A DNA stretch of 64,000 bases from Neckera pumila (GCA_963969595.1 OZ018413.1:12823711-12887710); one strand, 5' to 3'. Shown: positions 1 through 12,590, counted from the first letter of the stretch. Translations and numbers: made by a program. Notes: a model not told the origin generated them from the sequence alone.

Positions 1-2463
1 TCAGCTCCTAGGCTTCTACTATATAATCTGAATGCTTTCAGTTCTCACTCATCAAATGCCACTCACAGCTAGTGCCGTTCAGTCGGACTACCTCCACTAT
101 GATAGACATTGCCGGGAAGGCCATATTTGGTGAACTGGCAATTTTCACATTGCCAATTGTGTTGAGATCTGCTTATTCTGTGCTACTGAGGCTTGTAAAC
201 TACTCTGATTGCCAACTTGCTAATACAGGGAGACCAGCGGGCCATCACCCCCCCTCGGTCAAATCTCTCCAAAAGTGCACTGAGGGGGGTCAAATGACCC
301 CTCCCAATCCGAAATTGCAGCTTCACCCCCACCTCCCAATGTTTTCAAACTTTGGATTGCCTGTGGATGAAAAAACCAGTCACGAATGACATTTCTCTAG
401 AAGAAAAGAATGTTGGATGGATGAAATCACGTTGGATGAATGACAAAGTTTTGGATGATTAATTTATTGGATGGATGAAGTTTCGTAGTTGGGATGACAA
501 AATTTTGGATGATCGGATTGCTTTTAGATGGGTGAAATCAAGGCATATGAATGACATTTTTTTAGATGAAGTATTTGTTGGTTGGATGAATTCTGACAAT
601 CGATCCCGTGTACCAAATAAGGTGCTAATACAAAAAAATAGAGTGATAATATAAAAAATCAAAATTCAATATTAATAAATTCAATGCATACATCACATGG
701 ACATCCCTGCTGGGTTCAAGTCCTATCCTACTTCCCAATCTTGTGCTTCACTACTTCGTCAGAAAAAGGACCTACATCTTAAAATGCCAGAGAGACTAGC
801 CAGATGCAATAGCTTTGATGGGCCAGATAGCGCAAGACAGGGAGCTCTGCAACATCAAGTCGGATGAGTTCACTGGCCACATGAGCAACTGTATCGTCTG
901 GTCCTACCTGCAAATTCATCACTGAAACCAATAACTATGGGGCATAGTAGGGTGCCAACAATACCAATACACCTCTCCCACCCTACAACAAATCTTACCA
1001 TTTTTTCTTTGTTTATGAGTGAGAAATATTTGGTTTTATTTTTCAGAGGTGAAACCACATGACTGTCTAATATTTGTCATATAATTTTCAAATTTTTTTA
1101 TAAATTTAAAAAAAAAAACATGATTTGTAATCTGAAATTTTCAGAAAAAAATCATGTTTTTTGAGTTGGTGTCAAATATTTATTTTTGAATACGATTTAC
1201 ATTTGTATCTAGACTTTTTAGAAAAGAAATAGATTATAGTAGAACATTGTGGAACTTCAATTTCACAAAAACACTTATTTTAAGGATTTCTTTTCAAAAT
1301 TTTCAAGAGGAGTAGAAACTGCACTTCAAAATATTCATTTTGTTTAGTTTTGCTCAAAATCAGAAGAAAGCCTTTTGAATGCCAAAATCAAATTTTAATG
1401 CAAAAAAGCTCAAAGTACTTAAATATTGTAACATTTTTTTGATAAACTTTCCCATACAATAAATAATAATAAAAAACGACAAAAATGTCTTGAGCTTATA
1501 ACAATGATATGGCAATGGCTATAGCATCCATCAATAAAATTGCACACGAAAAATTGGATGAAAATCATCCATCCTTCAACATGTACAAAACCTATTTGAA
1601 CATCCAAAGAATACAAACTGTCACCTGGGGTTGAGTCTATTGTAGTACAACAAGCCTCTTATAGAAGAGAAGCCAAGGGTGAATGTAAACAAAGATCCAC
1701 TATTTTGAGCCATATTTAGGGTATATTCTAGATGTTTCCCAACTAATGGGGCCTCTGATTGCAAATATGAACTCAAAATTTGCAAATTTTATCATGCATT
1801 GCAAATAAAAAGTTATTGCATTTTTCCCAAGAATAAAACGGGGGAGGAGGCAAAACGAGCCTTTGCGAGAGGCTTGTTGAACTACCGTATGTAAAGGTCT
1901 CATTTGGCACTTGAATGCCAAAAACCTTTCTTTTTCATACGCAAACAATTTCAACAGCTAGACAGATAGAAACTCCGGTCTTCATAAGAAGGCCGGCGTG
2001 AATAAAGTGTCTGTTTGTAATGACGATGAGCCAGTGTCCATTGGATCAAAGGCCATTAACGCAAAACTACTCTCCCCTTTCAAGAATAGACACTTTAGTA
2101 CCAATAACTAGATAAAAGTAACCAAGATTAAGGTTGTTTGATGAATATAGATTATAAATGCAGAGTGTAGTGGCGGAGGGTCACTAAGTCAATGATCAAA
2201 GGTTGGTTGGAGAAGAACTAAGTATCATAACTATGTGGTCCAAGTTCGATACCCATCATGCCCATTTGAACAGTAGCGTGATAGATATGGCTTGGTGCTA
2301 TTGGTGAGTGATCAATAGGTAGGATAGTTGTACCAACCAACCAACTCCATTTCTTACTTGAGAGAAGTGCTTGCAACCAATTGTAATACAAATAAATAGT
2401 GATCTTCATCAATACCCTTCATATTTTTTGTTTTTGTTTTGCTGTATTTAATTTGTATATTTT
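1..2463. other. Intergenic, no supported gene
   Basis: No reading frame here resembles a known protein; the open stretches are short. What can be seen: an imperfect hairpin with C/G-rich arms near 247-293; a degenerate tandem stretch built on 'TTGGATGAATGA'-like motifs (about 410-590); and AT-rich sequence between 1080 and 1450. A short open stretch at 817-924 on the plus strand looks faintly protein-like but is not recognised. Probably decayed repeats. Confidence 0.5.
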
Positions 2464-3205
2464 TTATTCCATTGGAAGTGGTTCATTGTTTTTTCTTTTT
2501 CTTTTATGTAATATGATTGAACCAGCATATTGCATAGCAATGGTATTGATTGCTTTAAAAGTGTGTTTCAGAGCTATTTCAGATAATTTGAGTTTGGTTT
2601 CAAGAAGTTTCATTGATGGAGCATGTGTTGTTCCTCTAGCTCCTACTGTAATGACAATTAGTAGGTCTACTTTCCATCCTTGGGCAATGATACTATTTAT
2701 TAGTGGTTGATATTTTTGGGTTTTATTGTCTATTGTTATTTGCAAGAATCTGTCATTAGAGTATGTGAACTCAATAAATTGTATTGTGAGATTATTGTCT
2801 GGGTTAGTTGGTAGGTTGCTATGATAGGGGAGTTCGTTAACACAAAGGATATCCGGTTTAAATCTAGTGTTGCAATGACGTCTTTGTCTTATGCATGAGC
2901 AAGGTAGAAGCCATTGAGGGACTGTATTTTCTTGTGGGTTGTTGTTGAATGTTCTTGCATTCATCAGAGTGTAATTTCTAGTTTTTTGGATGGATAGTAT
3001 TAGCTTTCTTAGCTTCCATACTGCTTTGTTATGTCTTTTGGTTCTGAGGGCGTGAATGTGGTGTTGATTGCATTTGAATAGTACATGTAGCCATGTATCT
3101 ACGTCTTGGGAGTTACATATGGAACATGTAATGGATGGAAATCTTGCTATACCAAAAAATAGTTGTTTTCTAGCATTCCCATATATTGATCAGTATGGAA
3201 GCTAC
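2464..3205 (-). mobile_element. Non-LTR retrotransposon remnant: C-terminal zinc knuckle and endonuclease-like domain
   Basis: On the minus strand an open frame runs from about 3200 down to the stop at 2464. It can be read upstream of its first ATG (2964). It begins with a block containing RKQLFFGIARFPS, then a Cys-His cluster of the form CxxC-(x)n-H-(x)n-C (CSIC, then WLH, then FKC, about 3090-3145). After that come a KPD motif, an FIEF acidic strand, KYQ, and a conserved-looking VGARG segment. A CCHC knuckle followed by K/RPD and a downstream acidic residue is the layout of the restriction-like endonuclease (REL) end of R2/CRE-type LINEs. It is not the L1-type end seen elsewhere in this window. 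The reverse transcriptase domain itself is absent, so this is a 5'-truncated relic ending near 3205, where a short direct duplication begins. The superfamily assignment is inferred from motif order only. Confidence 0.55.
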
Positions 3206-3206
3206 A

Positions 3207-3277
3207 ACTAGTGGGATTAGGATTTTGGCATTTTTAGCAGCTACAACTAGTGGGATTAGGGTTTGGGCATTTTTGGC
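3207..3277. repeat. Direct duplication of a ~37-bp unit
   Basis: The unit beginning AGCTACAACTAGTGGGATTA occurs twice in tandem with one or two mismatches. It lies at the truncated edge of the retroelement relic. Confidence 0.75.
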
Positions 3278-3499
3278 CTCCAATTGTTTTGTGTTCGGCA
3301 ACTTCTACATGTTTTCTTGTTTTGGGAAACTTGTCATGTAGGGCTTAAGGCGTGATGTAGGTTTCAAAAGATTAAAAAATTTAGACAAAATGGATGAAAT
3401 TTTTTTGCAACATTTTGGACATTTCACTTATAATATTTCCAATTCCAAAAAATACTTAATTTACGTCTGAATCTGACCTTCACGTATTGTAGTAATTTA

Positions 3500-3831
3500 G
3501 AGCATCTCCTGCAGCCCTCCAAACAAATTGTTCCTTCAATAGAGATTTGCCTAATTTAAAGGGGATGGCCACTTGAATCCCAACAATAAAACTCACTAAA
3601 CATACTTCCAACCAATCACAAGTCACAGAACTTGCAAAAGCAATAAGTAAGCTATGACAAATGCTAATCCCAATAGAAAATATAATATGTAGAGAATACA
3701 ATGGCTCCCTTCAAATATGACAAATTTGGGGGGCAAAAGTGAAGGTCAAGCTTGACATACACTAGAATTGATTACTAAATCATCCAAAAATTAGAGGAGA
3801 GGGGATACTTGGAGGACTGCAGGAGATGCTC
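3500..3831. mobile_element. PIF/Harbinger-type MITE (332 bp)
   Basis: The two ends are inverted repeats beginning GAGCATCTCCTGCAG, about 21 bp with one mismatch. They are flanked by the 3-bp direct repeat TTA (3497-3499 and 3832-3834). A TWA target-site duplication and a short GC-rich inverted terminus fit non-autonomous PIF/Harbinger elements. No transposase is encoded. It lies about 420 bp upstream of the SEC31 start codon, so it may contribute distal promoter sequence. Four more elements with the same GAGCATC terminus are listed separately. Confidence 0.8.
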
Positions 3832-3883
3832 TTATAACTTAGACTCGACCGTCACCTGGCCAAGAACAACTATTGCGGGTTAA

Positions 3884-3891
3884 AATATATA
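3884..3891 (+). promoter_or_regulatory. Candidate TATA box of SEC31
   Basis: AATATATA lies 361 bp upstream of the SEC31 ATG, in a local AT-rich patch just before the sequence becomes GC-rich. If it is used, the 5' UTR would be about 330 nt and include the ACGA-repeat inverted repeat (3916-3998) and a GA-rich tract (4160-4183). Inferred from position only. Confidence 0.35.
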
Positions 3892-3915
3892 CGAGGGAAC
3901 CAATAAGGACTCTCT

Positions 3916-3998
3916 GGTGACGAACGAACGAACCTGCCCAGGTGTCTCCTCCGTCCATCTCCACGAACGAACGAAAAAATAGTCGCTCGTTCGTCACC
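3916..3998. repeat. Inverted repeat with ACGA microsatellite in the SEC31 leader/promoter
   Basis: GGTGACGAACGA (3916-3927) is repeated as its exact reverse complement at 3987-3998. Further ACGA units lie between them. The arms could pair in DNA or in a 5' UTR transcript. Confidence 0.7.
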
Positions 3999-4219
3999 CT
4001 TCCCTCTCCAGTCCCAAGGAAGCAGCCCCGTCGTCGCCTGGCGCAAAGCTTGCGACGAGTTCAGTTCTCTTTGTGTATAGGTTTCGCTTCCTGTCAGGTA
4101 GATCGTGCCTTGTGAGAGGGGACGCTTGCGTCTGAGCTAGGGTTTACAGCCAGCATCGAAGCGAGCGAGAGAGAGAGAGAAGGAGTGCCATTAGTTTAGG
4201 TTTGAGTTTCGGTAGTCTT

Positions 4220-4261
4220 ATGCCCGGATCGGCACCGGGACAGCCCCAGAAATGGCGTTGA
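4220..4261 (+). other. Short upstream ORF overlapping the SEC31 start
   Basis: An ATG at 4220 opens a 13-codon frame ending in TGA at 4259-4261. It is out of frame with SEC31 and overlaps the SEC31 start codon at 4252. Its context is weak (C at -3, C at +4). The SEC31 ATG has G at -3 and G at +4, so leaky scanning would be expected. It matters only if transcription starts upstream of 4220. Confidence 0.4.
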
Positions 4262-7200
4262 AATCCATCCAGAGGTCGGCCACGGTCGCATTTGCGCCGA
4301 TGGCGCAGGTGATGGCCGTGGGGACGATGGCGGGTGCCATCGATCCGAGCTTCAGCTCTTCCGCGCACCTGGAGTTGCTCAAGTTGGATTTCGCGAGCAC
4401 GGATTTGGACATGCCGGTGTTGAGCTCGGCCGGCGTGCCGGAGCGCTTCAATCGCCTGTCTTGGAGTAACGTGGGAGCCGGGTCGGCGGAGGAATTTCCG
4501 TACGGTGTGATCGCGGGTGGACTTGCCGATGGCTCGCTTCATTTTTGGAACCCTCACAAACTCCTCAGGTCCGTATCTAGGTCACACATTTGCAATCTCG
4601 CGGGTTTAGAAAGGGACCTAGTGTTCAACTCTCGCGGTTTTGGCCTGTGCTGACGTCTTGGGTTTTTGTTTTTTTAATGGCAGTGAGGATCCAGCTGAAC
4701 AGGAGGTTGCCGCAGTGTACAAAAATCCTCAAGCGCACAAGGGCAATGTGAGTGGAGCATTATTACCCTGATTTTGGTGGACATCGTTACTAGCTGGGAT
4801 CTTCTTCTTTTTGGAGTGCAACTAACATCATTTTATCGTGTGTTGAAAACCTCTCTAGGTGTGGGGATTGGAGTTTAGTACATTGAGTCCGAATATTTTA
4901 GCCTCTGGAGGTGAGGACGGGGAGCTGCTTGTATGGGACTTGACGACTCCGTCTGCCGCATCTACCTTCCCTGCTCTGAAGGTGCGTGAAGGTTAATCTC
5001 TCCCGGTTTAGATTTTAGGTCTTTGTCAGAATAATGAGATTTTATTCTAAGCTCAGTTCCGATGTGCAGAGTACCTTTGATGGTGAAATTAGCTACGTCT
5101 CTTGGAATCGGAAGGTGCAACCGATTGTCGCTTCGACCTCGTACAGTGGAACCTCTGGTCAGTTGATTAAATCAGTACTTACCTGATGAATTGATGTTCA
5201 ATACAAGAATAGATATGGATGCATACCAATTTGGATTCTGTTGATAATGTTCTAAATTTGGATTTTGGCTGGTTGGTTGATAGTTGTCTGGGATCTGCGG
5301 CGTGCGAAGCCGGTGATCAGGTACCTAATTCTTACACGCAGTGTTTTGTTCGTCTATTGTGGATAGAGTGTACTTCTACATTCTTTTATTTCATGTTGAA
5401 TTAAGTTTGTTGTTTGTGCTGCAGTTTTACGGATCCTACTAGTCGCCGACGTTGTTCTACATTGCAGTGGAATCCAGAAGTTGCTACGCAATTGATCGTA
5501 GCTTCTGATGACGATCGTTCGCCTTCTCTGCAGGTCAAAACCTCGTCTCAGCACCTTAACCTTACACATATTCGAGTTCATTGTATTTGTTTCACATAAC
5601 TTACAAAATGTCTGTGACGTGCTCAGGTCTGGGACTTACGGAATTCAGTTTCTCCTATCAAGGAACTTGTTGGACACACTAAAGGTAATTTCCTTGCCTC
5701 AGAGTAGGATAATCTCGTGCGTTTGGTCGTATGTGCGTGTTACAGACAATCTCTGCATGTCTTGCTGAAAATGCTAACGGCTGGCTATCTATTCGCAGGA
5801 GTGCTCGCCATGGCTTGGTGTCCATGTGACAGCTCTATGTTGTTGACATGCTCTAAAGACAATCAGACATTGTGTTGGGACACTGGTTCTGGAGAGGTAT
5901 TGTCTAAGTCTATTCCTTATTAGTTTTGGTCTAGTGGTTCATAGGTTTTACTAGCTAAATATTTGAGGTCCAAGTATGTGATACGACTATTGTGCGACGT
6001 GCATAGTTTTGGTACCAAAATGCCATCGTAAGAGGAGCGCGTTTAAGGCAGTACGCGGTGTAATTATTGAATGATTATTTATTGAGCACTCTTATTGCAT
6101 TGGCAGGTTCTTTGTGAAGTTCCTCCTGGGAACAACTGGAACTTCGATGTTCAGTGGTCACCTGGGACTCCAGGAGTTTTGTCAACCTCATCGTATGATG
6201 GGAAGATTGGTATCTACAACATCGAGGTAGGGCATGAGAGCTTGTCCTACGCTTTGCCTTCTTACCTCGCTTCTTCGTTAAGCAATATTTGCGTTTTAAT
6301 CCTTGTGTAATGCTCTTTTGTGTGCAGGCTTGCAGCAGGTCATCACCTTCTCAGGACTCATATTTTGGTGGAGCTGTTGGTGGAAAGGATTACTCTACAG
6401 GTGTGTTTCGATAGCAGTTCCAGCTTTTTTGGTCTATTGAAACCCAAATTGACTATATGATTTTTTTAGGGAAGAGAACTATCTTGTTCTCCTGCAGGTG
6501 ACTTGTTTTCTAATCTTTCTGGTATGTATGTAGCTCTGAGGAAGGCACCAAAGTGGTTGAAACGACCTGTGGGTGCAACTTTCGGATTTGGAGGAACACT
6601 TGTGTCCTTTGCACCCAAGAAATCTACCCCAGGGGCTTCTGCGGTAGGATCAGAGGTACGAGGACTCTGCAATAGAGTAGATCTTCTTTTCGTTGATATT
6701 TAAGCACCGTGCTGAAGATGATGGCTTTTCATTTATTTTTGCATATATGAAAAATGAATTAACTCTACTATTGTTTGCTTACCAGATCCACATTCAACAT
6801 CTACTTACAGAGGAAGGCCTTGTCAAACGATCCACAGAATTTGAAGAAGCCATGGCTGGAGGTGAAAGATCAGCATTACGCAGTTTTTGCGAGTCGAAGG
6901 TCTCTGCGGCAAGGTAAGTTGTACCTCTGGTGATGTCTTTATAGTCTCGTCCCTGTGGATTTGTGAAGCATTTTGAGCCGTTAGTTTGTACAGAAGTGGT
7001 TTAATTCGTTTTGTGTTATGTGCGGCATTACCATGCAGGTCAGAAGAAGATGCAGAAACATGGAGCTTTCTTAAGATCATGTTTGATGAGGAGGCTCGGA
7101 AACAACTGTTGGTGCATTTTGGCTTCTCAGCTTTAGAGCAGGAAAAAACAGACGATCAGGAGGATAATCCTGTCGCTGAAGACCTCGCAAATTTGGGTTT

Positions 7201-10200
7201 GACGGAGTCCAGTCCTGTGGAAGAGACAAAACCTGCACCTGTGATTTCAGTTGAAAATGACACCCTGGAGGGTGAAGATGATGGAGAAGACTTTTTTGAC
7301 AGGCTTGAGATTCCTCCAACACCTACTGAACCAAGTCCTTCTTTGGTAACCGATGACATAGGAGATAATGCAGAAGCTGAAACTGAGGCTGTTATTGCTG
7401 AGCCCATTAGTGAAGATGCTAAGGATGAGGGTGATAACGAAACCGATGATGCAATCCAACGTGCTTTAGTGGCAGGTGACTACGAAGGAGCTGTAAATAT
7501 TTGTCTTGCGGCAGGTCGTGTGGCAGATGCGCTTGTCATGGCTGCAGTTAGTGGTACCGCTCTTTGGGAGAAAACGCAGCAGGAATATTTCCGAAGATCG
7601 AAACGCCCCTATTTAAAGGTATCATCGTTTTTACTGTTGTTTTATTGTAGGGCATTAAGATTGGAAAAATCTGAACCTGTTTGTAGTAACAGTGTGTTTG
7701 TATTAAATCGGTGCAGTACTCAGCCTTGACTAAGACTTAATCTTCTGTGAAATCTTGAATGTTTACAGGTCGTTTCTGCGGTGGTGAATAACAACTTGCA
7801 GGGGTTGGTAGAGAGCCGGCCTCTGAAACTCTGGAAAGAAACCCTGGCATTGATTTGCACTGTATGTGATTCTTGAGACATCCTCCTCTTTACATGCGTT
7901 TGCTATGTCAAATGATTAATCTTTCCTTCGCTTTTGGTCCCACTGTCCTTTCCTTGTTGTTTCGATCCTCACGATTTGCTTCTCTGGGATATTCTGTATC
8001 CTGGTTTCGTGTCCAATTTACATTATAATTGGTTTGAAATGTGATTTTGGATTCAGTATGGACAAAGTGAGGATTGGACTACTCTTTGTGATGCCTTGGG
8101 AGCTCGTCTCGATGCTAAACATAATATTCAAGCAGCTACACTTTGTTACATTTGTGCTGGTAACATTGAGAGAACCGTGGATATCTGGTCAAGAACATTG
8201 AAATCCAAAAAGGGTGGTCCCGAATTTGTGGATGTGCTCCAGGTAGGCAAATGGAAACTTCTGCTTTTCTGCTGAGCTACCTTATCTCTATACCCCCAGT
8301 ATCACCATATCATTATCAATATTATCAATATCATCAGATATCATCATCAATGTGTTCTATGCATACGACTGAATGTGTTGTGAATGCAGGATATAATGGA
8401 GAAGTCTGTTATTTTAGGATTGGCGACCGGCACAAAACAGGTCAGCCCATCTTTGGCCGGATTGGTTTGTTTCTATGCAGAGCTCCTGGCAAGCCAAGGG
8501 CTTCTATCAACCGCCCTTGAATACATCAAACTTGTTCCGTCGGATGATTCGTCCTCAGAGTTGGTAGCTTTGCGGGAGCGCATATCTCGCAGTGGTCAAG
8601 GTATCTTCATTTGAACGGTTTATTTTTTAATACTCTAGGAGCTGATTTATGCTGTTTCATAACAATATTGAGTAGTTGTATTCATCATCATCTTCTGAGT
8701 TTTCTAACTCGAAGAGCTCTGGTATGAATTAATTAGTCACGCTCATTTGTGTCCTTTCTCGTGTAGTAGCTACGGTTAAATCGAATGCACCTTTATATGC
8801 GGAACGCAAGACGTATCAAACAGATCCGCTGCAGCTTCAGCCATCAGCGGCAGTGCCCAACCAGCAGCATTACAGCACTACAATTCCGCAGCCATCCTAT
8901 TATCCGGTCAGTACAAGTCTAAAGTTGGCTCGTGAAGTTTTTCCCGTGTGTTGTGGAGGGCAATTACGATATTTGGTGGAACAATATAGTTTGAGTTAGA
9001 TTCTGTTTGTTTTGCTGATGTGCAACTGGTTTTTTCTACATTGCAGCAGGATCCATATCACCGTGAGCCCACTGGTTCACCGTCTTATGCCAACAGTCTC
9101 CCACCAGTGCAGCCAATGGACAGCTTGTTTTCGAATCAATCTGTTCCACAAGTTCAGTACAATCAGCCTCATCAGGTATTTGCTGTGTGAACTGCCTATC
9201 GTTGTTGAACTTCGTCTAATTTGTTCTAGCACTTCGCGACATGGCTAATTTTTGCTAGTCGTCTTTGAGTTTTCTTGTTGAGTGATAACGTTATGGGTTC
9301 CATGCGTCCTTCCAATCAGGTATTATGATTGGGTTTTTTCTACTGTACTACATTAGGATATCAGATTTGAGGTATCTTGGGGTTCAGTACGGTCATAATC
9401 TTCCGACACCCTGATTATTGCAGCCAAATTATCCAGCTCCTAATCAACCAACTCGGGCGTTTGTTCCAACACCTCCACCACAGGTTTCGAGCTTCACTCC
9501 AACACCAACACCGACTGCATTCCCATCTTATCCACCTTATGCTGCGCCCCCTCCTTCCTCTTTCCAGGTTTGTTGGTCTTCCGAATCTCCGAATCTTCAA
9601 ACGTAGAGATGAGAAACGGTGTGAGGTCATACGAGAATTCGTAATGAGCACTTGTGAACATAATGTGGATATCTTCGCTTTAGTAGTTTACCTAAATATG
9701 GACACATCTAATTCTTTTTAATTCTTTTTGCATGTCGCTTCTTCGCTAAGCAGGGACAAACAAGACAACCATACACAAATATGAGTACGCAGCAGTCTAC
9801 TTTTATGGTACCCTCTCCAGTCTCTAGTTATCCTAGTACTAATCCACATCAGCCTATGCAACCAGCGCTTACAACTCCGACTACCATGCAGCCTGGTGTC
9901 ATGATGCCAAACTCAGCACTTTCAAGCATGCCTCCAGTTCCGTCAGCTGGCTTCATGCCTGTCCCCAACCCTGGACAACAGCAAGCAGTTCCGCAAGAAC
10001 CTCCTAGTCCCCATGCTGCCAGCAACACCTCTGCTCCATCTTTCACACCAGCTGCTACAGTACAAACTGCCGATACCTCAAATGTTGCAGGTGATTAGAG
10101 TCTTTCACCTCATGTGCTGTGTACTCTTTGTTTGTCGTAATTGTCATAGAATTGGGACAGTTGACTGTAAGATCAGCTCTGTATGCCGATTCCCCTAACA

Positions 10201-10751
10201 CTTGTCTTTGATGTTGCCTTTTCAGCTGAGTTGAAGCCTGTTGTGTCCACCTTGACGAGGCTGTTCGATGAGACATCGTCGTTCTTGGGAGGACCCAAGG
10301 CACCACCTGCAAAGAAGCGAGAGATTGAGGATAACTCCAGGAAGCTGGGGGCACTCTTTGTGAAGTTGAACTCGGCGGACTTGTCAGCCAATGCATCTGC
10401 GAAGCTTGGCCAGCTTGGCCAGGCAATAAGCGCCGGCGACTACGCCACTGCGATGCAAATACAGGTGCATATCTCTATTGTTTTGTAGAACCGTGTAATG
10501 ATTCTATTCCTGTATGTTGCTGACACCCTATGCACCTAATTTTCGAGGTGCCCTCGTTTCCTGAGTTCTGAAATTCCCTTTCAGTCTTCTTGGTGTGAAA
10601 GTCTGCAGTGCAAGAAAGTAATGAGGAGCTGGAAACTGATGAATGTTTTTTGACTCTCCAGGTGGCTTTGACGACGAGTGATTGGGATGAATGTGGCTTT
10701 TGGCTAGCTGCTCTGAAGCGTATGATTAAACTGCGCCAAACTATGAGATAA
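4252..10751 (+). CDS. SEC31: Protein transport protein SEC31 (COPII outer coat), 22 coding exons
   Basis: SEC31 pairs with SEC13 to form the outer cage of COPII vesicles that carry cargo from the ER to the Golgi. Exons: 4252-4568, 4684-4747, 4859-4981, 5070-5157, 5284-5320, 5425-5533, 5627-5684, 5799-5896, 6107-6226, 6328-6400, 6498-6655, 6786-6913, 7039-7618, 7769-7861, 8057-8242, 8390-8600, 8767-8906, 9047-9175, 9424-9567, 9754-10090, 10226-10464, 10662-10751. All junctions are GT-AG and stay in frame, giving 1173 aa (plant SEC31 is about 950-1100). Residues 1-about 360 are WD40 blades ([32 protein letters not shown]). The [12 protein letters not shown] block near 390 matches the conserved segment of this family that follows the propeller and contacts SEC13. 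An acidic linker (about 485-570) leads into the helical ACE1-type region (about 570-810). Next is a Pro/Gln-rich tail (about 815-1064), which in this family binds SAR1-SEC23. It ends in a helical SRA1-like domain finishing [12 protein letters not shown]. The start is chosen by match to plant SEC31 N-termini and strong initiation context. No defect is seen. Confidence 0.96.
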
Positions 10752-12229
10752 TAGGTTTTTGTGTCCGATATTTTACAGATATCATTCTTGGTAGAGTTAA
10801 GCATGGATGTCCGTTGGAGCTTGGGTACTCGGTACATATGTCTTTAGGTTTGTGATATGTGAGTAAATTGCTAGTTGAAATTGATTGTCACAGGAGGATA
10901 CACCAGCAGTGGAAGTAGACGGCCGAAGAGTCTCAACTCAGTTTCATGGGTTTAGTATTTACTTGTTCACAACATCTGTTCGCTCTCATTGTTCTGAGGC
11001 TGGACGCCGTGGGAAAAGGCTACTGTAGCCTTTCCGTTTGGAGACTTTCGTTTAACATCTCTGGAGTTCTAAGCACATCTCTGTTCGATTTTTCTTAAAA
11101 ATTCGTTCGTGTTAATATCAGAAGTGACTTTCCGACGAAAGAAGTTACTGAGGTTGTCGGGTTCTGTCGGGCATCATTTCAATTTACGCATCGGTATCTA
11201 TACATTAATCCTGAAACGCTGAAGCAGACAGAAAGTTTCTGAGGAATGGTCAAACAGGCGCTTGTTCTCACTGAAAAACAGATGGTTTTATTGAGGTGCG
11301 TGTACAGTACGGTAGGAGGGGCAGCAACCGCCCATTGAAGTATTTATCGGTTTACGATCTCTCTTATGTTGATTGAAGCACTTTGTAACAAATTTTCAGG
11401 GAAAGAAGAGAGGGAGACACATCCATCACAATTTGATTTGTACTTTTTAGACTTAAACTAAATTAGATATGGTTTTCTAAAGCTCAGAGCAGTAGAGTGC
11501 TATTGAAGGCCATAGGTTTGCACTACCATTAAGTAAATAGTTGTCCATCAATGGTGGAAATTGAGTCCAAAAATTATGGTTTGCAAACCTTAAACTTGAA
11601 CATGTATGTGCTACTACTCATAACTCTACATGATTTACATTGAAATTTTATCTACTTCCAAATCAAATTTTGTTCCTAACTGCTCATAATACTTTGGAAT
11701 ACTATATCCCAATTGGCACCAATTCATCAAAAGACTATTTCTCATTCCTACAGTAACAATTCATGGTTTAATAGTAGGGATAGTTCTTAGAGCATGGGTA
11801 GAATATGGATTGGCTATTTTAGAGCTTGGTGGTAGAATGTACATTGCCAAAGAACTACAAAATTCTTCTATAAAATAATGTGCTAAATCCATATATGTTA
11901 GAGGACGCCTTTCTAGGCCAGAGATTCATTATACCTACAATGAGGCCTTTATCTACCATGTGCTATCTTACACCATATGTAAATTCTATCCTCTATATAT
12001 GTGTGAAGAATCCTAATCTGCATTTCCTAGTGTGTTTTGCAATGTCTACCTTCTAGCTCTTGATCTTAGCTATTGTAATGAAATAAATGTTGATCTAAAA
12101 TAATACAATGAAATCCATAAGAATGATATTTTTAGAACTTGATCTAAACGATCACAATGAAATACATCTTATAATGTCTATTTTTTGTTTTAATTGAAAC
12201 TTTTAAAATATTCCTAATTTAATATTCTA
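10752..12229. other. SEC31 3' flank, no further gene
   Basis: Sequence directly after the SEC31 stop is probably 3' UTR for a few hundred bases; no clear AATAAA signal could be assigned. From about 11,400 the DNA becomes AT-rich and shows no coding potential or recognisable element up to the Helitron-like array. Confidence 0.5.
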
Positions 12230-12534
12230 CTAGTGCGCCCCTGTGCCGTTGGCCCAATTTTCATCTACTCCCGGTTCCACTCCTGGTTCTACTTCCAATT
12301 CTACTCCCAATTCTACTCCCGGTTCCACTCCTAGTACCAAGAACGCCACCAAAATCAAAGTAAAAGTAATTTTCTAATTTTTTAATCAATAAATACTTTG
12401 AAATTCAATAAGTTTTGCACCAACACTCCAAACACCACAAAACCAAGCCGGTGCACCCCTCCTCGGCGCGAGCTTTCCGACGGTACCAAGCACACGACCA
12501 GGGGATGCACGGTCAGGAAGTTGTCCACGCTACA

Positions 12535-12590
12535 AACAAAACAAAACAAAACAAAACAAAACAAAACAAAACAAACAAACAAACAAACAG
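12535..12590. repeat. (AAAAC)n / (AAAC)n microsatellite
   Basis: Runs of AAAAC units followed by AAAC units. Shorter versions recur at 13,396-13,432 and 13,756-13,788 at the same place in the other array units. Confidence 0.9.

Noticed and set aside
700..725. GGGTTCAAGTCC, like a tRNA T-loop
   Set aside because: The flanking bases do not form a T-stem, and no anticodon or acceptor stem could be placed.
817..924. Short plus-strand frame that reads like protein (MGQIAQDRELC start)
   Set aside because: Only 35 codons, no recognisable family and no neighbouring exons; may be a decayed fragment but cannot be supported.
4144..4557. 137-codon minus-strand frame, Arg/His-rich
   Set aside because: It is the antisense shadow of SEC31 exon 1.
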